A DNA stretch of 11,250 bases, from positions 1-11,250 of the forward strand of contig CAJUIK010000061.1 of assembly GCA_910585875.1 (NCBI GenBank). Reading direction: 5' to 3'. The stretch comes from an uncultured Eubacteriales bacterium (GTDB lineage Bacteria; Bacillota; Clostridia; Oscillospirales; Butyricicoccaceae). Each line of letters opens with the position of its first letter. Within the stretch, counting starts at the first letter, position 1. Below the pieces are notes generated by a model. That model did no database searches. It was not told the DNA's origin and was given only the letters and a program-made list of their open reading frames with translations. This document shows, piece by piece, positions 6,283 to 11,250 of this stretch. A program made the translations under genes and the position numbers.

Positions 6283-7587
6283 ATGTCGTCTTTGATTCAA
6301 AAAGTAGACCAAGGGGGGCCGGCCTGGCGGGCGGGCCTTCGGCCGGGCCAGCGGCTGCTGAAAATCAACGGCCATCCCATCCGGGACGTGCTGGACTATA
6401 AGTTTTACGGCTACGACAGCCGCCTGGAGCTGGAGGCGGAGCAGCAGGGCCAGATCCGGCGTCTGCTGGTGGAAAAGGAAGAGGGCCAGGAGCTGGGGTT
6501 GGAATTTGAAACCTATCTGATGGACCGGCAGAAGGGCTGCGCCAATCGATGCGTCTTTTGTTTTGTGGACCAGCTGCCCAAGGGGCTGCGCCCCTCCCTC
6601 TATTTCAAGGACGACGACGCCCGGATGTCCTTTTTGCTGGGCAACTATATTTCCATGACCAACCTGAGCCAGGAGGACGCGGACCGTATCGTGGCTATGC
6701 GGATTTCCCCGCTGAATATCTCGGTTCACACGACCGACCCGGATTTGCGGAACAAGCTGTTGGGCAACCCCCGGGGAGGGGCCAGCCTGAAATACCTGGA
6801 TCAGTTTGCCCAGGCCGGCCTGCGGCTGATGTGCCAGATCGTCGTCTGCCCAGGCTGGAACGACGGGGAGCAGCTGGCCAAGACCCTGAAGGATCTGGCG
6901 GCGCTGCGTCCCAGCGTGGAGAGCGTGGCCGTCGTACCGGTAGGGCTGACCAAACATCGCCAGGGGCTGACGCCTTTGGAACCGGTTACGGCGGAAAAGG
7001 CCCGGGAAATCATTGAAATCGTGAACCAGGCCCGGAAAGAGTGTGAAAAAAAAGGCGGGGAAGCCTTTTTTTATGCGGCGGACGAGCTCTATCTCAAGGC
7101 TGGGCTGCCTCTGCCGCCCGTCGAATATTACGGCGATTATCCCCAGCTGGAAAACGGCGTGGGCCTGATGTCTATGTTCCGGCAGGAACTGGAAGGGGCG
7201 CTGGCCATGACGGAAGAGAACCCGCCGCCTCCGCCGCCCTTTGTCATCGCCACCGGCCTGGCCGCCGCCCCTTTTATGGAGGAAATGCTGGGCCTCTGCC
7301 GGAAAAAATGCCCGGCTATGCAGGGCCGAGTCAAGGCCGTCCGCAACGAGTTTTTCGGCCTGGGCGTGGACGTGGCCGGCCTGCTGACGGGGGGCGATAT
7401 CATTCGGCAAATGAAAGAGGAGATCCGCCCCGGCGAACAGCTCTGGCTTCCCGACTGTATGCTGCGCCATGGGGAAACCGTCTTTTTGGACGACGTGACG
7501 GTAGGGCAGATGGAGCGGGAGCTGGGCGCCCGGGTTCGGGTGGTCGATGTAGACGGCGGCGAATTTTGCGACGCGCTTTTTCCCTAG
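6283..7587 (+). CDS. DUF512 / PDZ domain protein with radical-SAM-like cysteine motif
   Basis: This 434-residue protein matches the DUF512 family found in clostridia and cyanobacteria; its reaction is unknown. Residues about 4-60 form a PDZ-like domain (GGPAWRAGLRPGQRLLKING at 11-30). A cluster Cys86-x3-Cys90-x2-Cys93 follows, the spacing of radical SAM enzymes for a 4Fe-4S cluster. Next come the family-typical segments FVDQLPKGLRPSLYFKDDD (94-112) and LGNYISMTNL (119-128). Further family marks include SVHTTDP (147-153), VPVGLTKHR (218-226), GGDI (370-373) and a C-terminal GG-EF (425-428). A Pro run lies at 314-319. An iron-sulphur redox or radical role is inferred from the Cys spacing only. 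The start is set by AGGAGGG (6268-6274) eight bases upstream. It sits 60 bases before der, as in other clostridia. Family is sure, function open. Confidence 0.92.
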   Translation: MSSLIQKVDQGGPAWRAGLRPGQRLLKINGHPIRDVLDYKFYGYDSRLELEAEQQGQIRRLLVEKEEGQELGLEFETYLMDRQKGCANRCVFCFVDQLPKGLRPSLYFKDDDARMSFLLGNYISMTNLSQEDADRIVAMRISPLNISVHTTDPDLRNKLLGNPRGGASLKYLDQFAQAGLRLMCQIVVCPGWNDGEQLAKTLKDLAALRPSVESVAVVPVGLTKHRQGLTPLEPVTAEKAREIIEIVNQARKECEKKGGEAFFYAADELYLKAGLPLPPVEYYGDYPQLENGVGLMSMFRQELEGALAMTEENPPPPPPFVIATGLAAAPFMEEMLGLCRKKCPAMQGRVKAVRNEFFGLGVDVAGLLTGGDIIRQMKEEIRPGEQLWLPDCMLRHGETVFLDDVTVGQMERELGARVRVVDVDGGEFCDALFP

Positions 7588-7647
7588 GACGGGGAAAAAT
7601 AATGGAGAGGCAAGCCTGAAAAAACGCAGATTTTGGGGGTATTTATT

Positions 7648-8973
7648 ATGGCAAAACCAGTTATTGCAATCGTGGGCCGGCCCAATGTGGGCAAGTCCAT
7701 GCTGTTCAACCGGCTGATCGGCCGGAAACAATCCATTGTGGAGGATACCCCCGGCGTCACCCGGGATCGGATTTACGCCGAAGGGGAGTGGCGGGGCCGG
7801 GTCTTCCAGCTCATCGACACTGGAGGCATCGAGCCCAAGACCGACGATCAGATTCTGAAGTTCATGCGGGCCCAGGCCATGATCGCCATCGACGCCGCCG
7901 ACGTGATTATTTTCATCACCGACGTGCGCACCGGCGTCACTGCGGCGGACCAGGATGTGGCGGCGCTGCTCAAGCGCTCCAAAAAGCCTGTGGTGCTATG
8001 CGTCAACAAACTGGACGCCCCGGGAGAGCCGCCGGCAGAATTTTATGAATTTTACAATCTGGGCATGGGGGACCCGGTGGGCGTGTCCGCCATCCACGGC
8101 AACAACACCGGCGACTTGCTGGACGCCTGTTACGAGCATTTTCCCCCGGAAGAGGAGGGGGAAGAGGAGGAAGAGGGCCTGATCCGCGTGGCGCTGATCG
8201 GCAAGCCTAACGCAGGAAAATCCTCCCTGCTCAACCGCATCGCCGGGGAAGAGAGGGTGATTGTCAGCGACGTGCCGGGCACCACCCGGGACAGCGTCGA
8301 CCAGCGAGTGGAAAATAAACACGGCAAATATATGCTGGTGGACACCGCCGGCATCCGCAAAAAAGCCCGGGTGGACGAGGATATTGAGAAAATCAGCGTG
8401 CTGCGGGCCATCATGGCAGTAGAGCGGGCCGACGTCTGCCTGATCCTCATCGACGCCGCACAAGGCGTCACCGAGCAGGATACCAAAATCGCCGGTTATG
8501 CCCACGAAAACGGCAAGGCCGCCATTATCGTTGTGAATAAATGGGATTTGATAGAGAAAGAAACCAACACGCAAAAGGAATTTGAGCTGAAAATCCGGGA
8601 AGGGCTGGCTTATATGCAGTATGCCCCTGTGATTTTCCTCTCCGCTTTGACGGGCCAGCGGGTGGACCAGCTGTTCCCCCTGATCAACGCTGTGGCGCAA
8701 AACAACGCCATGCGCATCACCACAGGCACGCTGAACACCATTTTGGCCGAAGCCACTCTGCGGGTGCAGCCCCCTGCCGACAAGGGACGGCGGCTGAAAA
8801 TCTATTATATGACCCAGGTGGGCGTCAAGCCCCCTACGTTCGTTTGCTTCTGCAACGACGCCCGGCTTTTCCACTTTTCCTACCTGCGCTACCTGGAAAA
8901 CCGCATCCGGGAGGTCTTCGCCCTGACGGGCACGCCCATTCGGATGATCATCCGACAAAAGGGGGAAGAATAG
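7648..8973 (+). CDS. der: Ribosome biogenesis GTPase Der (EngA)
   Basis: Der is an essential double GTPase that binds the 50S subunit during its maturation. The 441 residues fit the family's usual length. The first G domain has GRPNVGKS (10-17), PGVTRDR (35-41), DTGG (57-60) and NKLD (120-123). The second has GKPNAGKS (185-192), PGTTRDS (210-216), DTAG (232-235) and NKWD (297-300). A KH-like domain (about 353-436) ends the protein. The two G domains are joined by a strongly acidic linker, EEEGEEEEE at 168-176, typical of Der. All nucleotide-binding motifs are intact. The ATG at 7648 fits the family N-terminus MAKPVIAIVG; its ribosome binding site is weak (GGGGGT at 7635-7640). An in-frame TTG at 7633 lies just before that site and is unlikely to be the start. 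It is probably co-transcribed with the DUF512 gene. Confidence 0.97.
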   Translation: MAKPVIAIVGRPNVGKSMLFNRLIGRKQSIVEDTPGVTRDRIYAEGEWRGRVFQLIDTGGIEPKTDDQILKFMRAQAMIAIDAADVIIFITDVRTGVTAADQDVAALLKRSKKPVVLCVNKLDAPGEPPAEFYEFYNLGMGDPVGVSAIHGNNTGDLLDACYEHFPPEEEGEEEEEGLIRVALIGKPNAGKSSLLNRIAGEERVIVSDVPGTTRDSVDQRVENKHGKYMLVDTAGIRKKARVDEDIEKISVLRAIMAVERADVCLILIDAAQGVTEQDTKIAGYAHENGKAAIIVVNKWDLIEKETNTQKEFELKIREGLAYMQYAPVIFLSALTGQRVDQLFPLINAVAQNNAMRITTGTLNTILAEATLRVQPPADKGRRLKIYYMTQVGVKPPTFVCFCNDARLFHFSYLRYLENRIREVFALTGTPIRMIIRQKGEE

Positions 8974-8981
8974 AAACTCCT

Positions 8982-8998
8982 CCGGGGGAGAACCCCGG
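8982..8998 (+). other. GC hairpin just after der, without a U-tract
   Basis: CCGGGG (8982-8987) pairs with CCCCGG (8993-8998) around five bases, 8 bases after the der stop codon. No T-run follows, so it is not a standard intrinsic terminator. It may stabilise the 3' end of the der mRNA, or slow polymerase before the next promoter. Confidence 0.45.
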
Positions 8999-9009
8999 CG
9001 CTCATTGGC

Positions 9010-9038
9010 TTTACAAGTCAGAGGATTTCTGATAGAAT
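9010..9038 (+). promoter_or_regulatory. Sigma-A type promoter for plsY-gpsA
   Basis: TTTACA (9010-9015) and TAGAAT (9033-9038) are 17 bases apart, each one base from the consensus. They lie in the 130-base gap between der and plsY, with the predicted start of transcription near 9045. This suggests the lipid genes can be expressed independently of the ribosome genes upstream. Confidence 0.65.
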
Positions 9039-9103
9039 GGGGATGTTTTCATAAAAACCAGGCGGAGGCCCCAAAAGGCCCTGCGCCGGAAAAGGGGATC
9101 GTC

Positions 9104-9724
9104 ATGTTTCCACACAGTGTCTGGGCCTGGGGGCTGGCCATGGCCTGCGCCTATCTTCTGGGGTCTTTCAGCACGTCTATCACAGTATCCAAGCTGTTTT
9201 ATCACCAGGATATCCGGCAGATGGGCAGCGGCAACGCCGGCGCCACCAATACGCTGCGGAATTTCGGCGCCCACAAGGCGCTGCTGGTGGTGCTGGGCGA
9301 CGGGCTTAAGGCGGTTCTGGCCATGTGGCTGGCCCGGGCGATAGCCGGACCGGAGGCCATGCTCTATGCCGGCGGCGCGGCTGTGTTGGGGCATATTTTC
9401 CCCGTCTATTATGGATTCCAGGGCGGCAAGGGCGTCATGAGCGCCGCCGCCATGATTTTGGCGTTCGATTGGCGGATGTTTCTGATGATGCTGGCGATAT
9501 TTTCCGCCACTGTGTTGCTGACTCGCTTTGTGTCCCTGGCCTCTATTTTGGCGGCGGTCAGCTTTTTGCCGTCCATGCTGCTGTTTCACCGGGACAACCT
9601 GCGGTATGTCCTGTTCAGCGGCGGGCTGGCGGCCGTTGTCATTTGGAAGCATCGGTCCAATATCCGCCGACTGATACAGGGGACGGAATCCAGACTGGGC
9701 GATTCTAAGAAAAACAAGCCGTAA
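9104..9724 (+). CDS. plsY: Glycerol-3-phosphate acyltransferase PlsY
   Basis: PlsY is a multi-pass membrane enzyme that transfers an acyl group from acyl-phosphate (made by PlsX) to glycerol-3-phosphate, giving lysophosphatidic acid, the first step of phospholipid synthesis in most Gram-positives. The 206 residues carry the three conserved loops: GSGNAGATNTLRNFG at 41-55, GDGLKA at 65-70 and GHIFPVYYGFQGGKGV at 96-111. Hydrophobic segments at about 6-28, 56-80, 85-103, 112-138, 141-162 and 168-181 fit the family's membrane topology. The ATG at 9104 is chosen because the family N-terminus begins there and an AAAGGGG site precedes it; an in-frame upstream start at 9005 would lie ahead of the promoter. 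gpsA, which makes its substrate, follows 38 bases downstream. PlsX is not encoded in this window. Confidence 0.96.
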   Translation: MFPHSVWAWGLAMACAYLLGSFSTSITVSKLFYHQDIRQMGSGNAGATNTLRNFGAHKALLVVLGDGLKAVLAMWLARAIAGPEAMLYAGGAAVLGHIFPVYYGFQGGKGVMSAAAMILAFDWRMFLMMLAIFSATVLLTRFVSLASILAAVSFLPSMLLFHRDNLRYVLFSGGLAAVVIWKHRSNIRRLIQGTESRLGDSKKNKP

Positions 9725-9762
9725 AATCAGAGCCGCGGGCCAAGGGCTCGGGAGGTATCGCG

Positions 9763-10791
9763 ATGAAAATTTCTGTAATTGGTTCGGGCAGCTGGGGAAT
9801 CGCGGCTGCAAAAATGCTGTGTGAAAACGGTCACGAGGTGACTTTGTGGTCTTTCAACGAAAATGAAGCCGCTATGCTTCAGCAAGACCGGGAAAACCCG
9901 GCGCTGCTGCCGGGGATCAAGCTGCCCGGCCAGGTGCGGGTGACTTCGGATATCGCCTGCGTTCAGCCGGCGGAGCTGGCGGTGGTGGCCACCCCCAGTT
10001 TCGCCGTGTTTGAAACGGCGCAGAAGATGCGGCCCTATCTGGGCAAAAAGCAGGCGGTTGTGCTGCTTTCCAAGGGCTTTGATAAAAACAGCGGTTATTC
10101 CCTGCTTTCCGACCTGCTGGAGCGGGTGTTTATGGGCGCGGCGCCCGTCGTGGCGCTGACGGGCCCTTCCCACGCCGAAGAGGTGGGCCGGGGGATTCCC
10201 ACGGCGGTGGTGGCCGCTTCCATGAATAAAACCGCAGCGGAGGCGGTTCAGGCCGCCTTTATGAACCCCAGTTTCCGGGTTTACACTACGCCGGATATCG
10301 TGGGCGCGGAGCTGGGCGGCGCTATGAAGAATATCATGGCGCTGGCCGTGGGCGTCAGCGACGGCGCGGGCTTTGGCGACAACACCAAGGCCATGCTGAT
10401 GACGCGGGGCATTATGGAAATGGCCCGTTTTGGCGTGGCGATGGGCGGCCGGCCGGAGACATTTACCGGCCTTTCCGGCGTGGGCGATCTCATTGTCACC
10501 TGTATTTCTCAGCATTCCCGGAACCGGCGGGCAGGCCTGCTGATCGGCGGCGGCGCTTCGCCGGAGGAAGCCATCCGCCAAGTGGGCGCCACGGTGGAGG
10601 GCTATTTTGCGGCCCAGGCCGTCCACGAGCTGGCCAAAGGGAAAGAGGTGGCGGAGCAGCTGCCCATTTGCCAGGCGGTGTATAGCCTGCTTTATGAAGG
10701 GGTTTCCCTGGACGATACGGTGAAAGCGCTGATGACCCGGGACAAAAAAGGTGAAATCGAAGAGAGCTGGATGAAGCACATCCAATGGTAG
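9763..10791 (+). CDS. gpsA: NAD(P)-dependent glycerol-3-phosphate dehydrogenase GpsA
   Basis: GpsA reduces dihydroxyacetone phosphate to sn-glycerol-3-phosphate, the backbone for phospholipids, in the cytoplasm. The protein has 342 residues, normal for the family. An N-terminal Rossmann fold holds the dinucleotide motif GSGSWG (7-12). LSKGF (102-106) carries one conserved Lys, TGPSHAEEV (133-141) is the family signature, and the C-terminal helical domain has GGAMKNIMALAVG (185-197), with the catalytic Lys at 189, and GDNTKAMLMTRG (205-216). All expected active-site residues are present. The start is set by GGGAGGT at about 9750-9756, six bases upstream. It directly follows plsY, so substrate supply and use are coupled in one transcript. 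In many Firmicutes der, plsY and gpsA lie close to spoIVA; no spoIVA is present before the convergent rpmB. Confidence 0.97.
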   Translation: MKISVIGSGSWGIAAAKMLCENGHEVTLWSFNENEAAMLQQDRENPALLPGIKLPGQVRVTSDIACVQPAELAVVATPSFAVFETAQKMRPYLGKKQAVVLLSKGFDKNSGYSLLSDLLERVFMGAAPVVALTGPSHAEEVGRGIPTAVVAASMNKTAAEAVQAAFMNPSFRVYTTPDIVGAELGGAMKNIMALAVGVSDGAGFGDNTKAMLMTRGIMEMARFGVAMGGRPETFTGLSGVGDLIVTCISQHSRNRRAGLLIGGGASPEEAIRQVGATVEGYFAAQAVHELAKGKEVAEQLPICQAVYSLLYEGVSLDDTVKALMTRDKKGEIEESWMKHIQW

Positions 10792-10814
10792 GACGCGGCG
10801 GCGCCGGAAACACA

Positions 10815-10843
10815 GGAGGGCGGGGGCTGTTCCCCCACCCTCC
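10815..10843 (+). other. Strong GC hairpin downstream of gpsA
   Basis: GGAGGG (10815-10820) and GGGGG (10822-10826) pair with CCCCC (10832-10836) and CCCTCC (10838-10843), with one C-A mismatch and a five-base loop. No T-run follows. It lies 23 bases after the gpsA stop and may protect the mRNA 3' end or pause polymerase ahead of the terminator at 10960. Confidence 0.55.
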
Positions 10844-10869
10844 CGCCTGCGTTTGGAGCGAAACCACAG

Positions 10870-10949
10870 GCTGCCGAACCGCCTCAGCCCCGGCGCAAAA
10901 GCTCGCGGGCTCGCCCGGCCTATGCGGAGTAAAGCTGCCGGGCCGCCTC
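10870..10949. repeat. Short GC-rich direct repeat in the gpsA-rpmB spacer
   Basis: GCTGCCGAACCGCCTC (10870-10885) recurs as GCTGCCGGGCCGCCTC (10934-10949), 14 of 16 bases identical, 64 bases apart. The DNA between them is GC-rich and contains no convincing gene. It could be the ends of a small dispersed repeat unit or chance in GC-rich DNA. Confidence 0.4.
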
Positions 10950-10959
10950 GACAAATAAA

Positions 10960-10983
10960 AAAACCCTCTGGACAGAGGGTTTT
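10960..10983. terminator. Two-way intrinsic terminator between gpsA and rpmB
   Basis: AAAACCCTCT (10960-10969) pairs with AGAGGGTTTT (10974-10983) around a four-base loop. T-rich sequence follows on the + strand, and on the - strand the A-run from 10957 gives seven U residues. It serves rpmB on the - strand, whose stop is at 11037, and gpsA on the + strand. Confidence 0.9.
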
Positions 10984-11036
10984 ATTATTTTCACACATGG
11001 TAAAAACGCCTTTGGGGCCGAAAAAATCCAGGGGAC

Positions 11037-11225
11037 TTAGACGGCTCTGGTGACCTTGCCGGAACGCAGGCACCGGGTACAGACGTTGACATGGCTGGGA
11101 GTACCGTTGATCAGCACTTTTACGCGCTTCACATTCGGCTTCCAGGTCCGGTTCGATCTTCTGTGTGAGTGGGAGACTTTGATGCCGAAGCTGACGCCCT
11201 TGCCGCAAATATCACACTTTGCCAT
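11037..11225 (-). CDS. rpmB: 50S ribosomal protein L28 (zinc-binding form)
   Basis: This is L28, a structural protein of the large ribosomal subunit, with 62 residues. It begins MAKCDICGKG, and two Cys pairs, CDIC (4-7) and CTRC (49-52), mark the zinc-binding C+ form. The conserved SHSHRRSNRTWKPN at 18-31 identifies the family. The ATG at 11225 is chosen because AGGAGGTG (11234-11241) lies eight bases upstream; the in-frame ATG at 11249 precedes that site. The promoter lies outside the window. The gene faces gpsA and shares a two-way terminator with it. Confidence 0.97.
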   Translation of the reverse strand: MAKCDICGKGVSFGIKVSHSHRRSNRTWKPNVKRVKVLINGTPSHVNVCTRCLRSGKVTRAV

Positions 11226-11250
11226 TTTTTCTGCACCTCCTTTAACCATA

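Noticed and set aside
6238..7731. A 497-codon open frame on the - strand opposite the DUF512 gene
   Set aside because: It is rich in Gln, His, Pro and Arg, has no motif, and covers a gene with clear family motifs. It also runs across the rpmF terminator and into der.
9727..11208. A 493-codon open frame on the - strand across gpsA and rpmB
   Set aside because: It overlaps two certain genes and a two-way terminator, and its composition is that of an antisense shadow.
1..11250. Mobile elements, CRISPR arrays, tRNA or rRNA genes, or a defence system
   Set aside because: I found no transposase, integrase, regularly spaced repeats, tRNA-like cloverleaf or rRNA sequence. The gene content is core housekeeping plus two surface proteins.

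Overview
The window looks like a chromosomal segment of a Clostridia-class Firmicute, probably a GC-rich gut lineage such as the Oscillospiraceae. This rests on strong Shine-Dalgarno sites, sigma-A type promoters, GC-rich codon choice, SLH/Big and copper-amine-oxidase-N 'stalk' surface proteins, and the gene order DUF512 - der - plsY - gpsA, which I know from clostridial genomes. The assignment is by eye; no database was consulted.

Layout. (1) 1-785, + strand: the 3' part of a membrane-anchored metallophosphoesterase cut by the window edge. (2) 852-2939, - strand: a secreted SLH/Big-domain cell-surface protein, convergent with gene 1 across a two-way terminator. (3) 2940-3329: an AT-rich non-coding region with a possible structured leader, an imperfect and a perfect palindrome, and a terminator. 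(4) 3330-4304, - strand: an RluA-family pseudouridine synthase with its own promoter. (5) 4453-5181, - strand: a small secreted stalk-domain protein. (6) 5182-5479: a divergent promoter region with a consensus sigma-A promoter on the + strand. (7) 5480-10791, + strand: yceD - rpmF - terminator - DUF512 protein - der - (internal promoter) - plsY - gpsA. (8) 10792-11036: a GC-rich spacer and a two-way terminator. (9) 11037-11225, - strand: rpmB (L28), convergent with gpsA.

The + strand block joins ribosome-related genes (YceD, L32, Der) to phospholipid precursor synthesis: GpsA makes glycerol-3-phosphate and PlsY acylates it. A terminator after rpmF and a promoter before plsY suggest the block is expressed at several levels rather than as one even operon. 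The - strand genes are two predicted extracellular proteins flanking an rRNA-modifying enzyme.

Most of the window is ordinary core genome. I found no mobile element, CRISPR array, tRNA, rRNA or defence system. The points most worth a second look are non-coding: the 30-bp perfect palindrome with a diverged sibling, and the possible folded leader of the SLH gene. Among proteins, the DUF512 protein and the unassigned C-terminal parts of the two surface proteins are the least understood.
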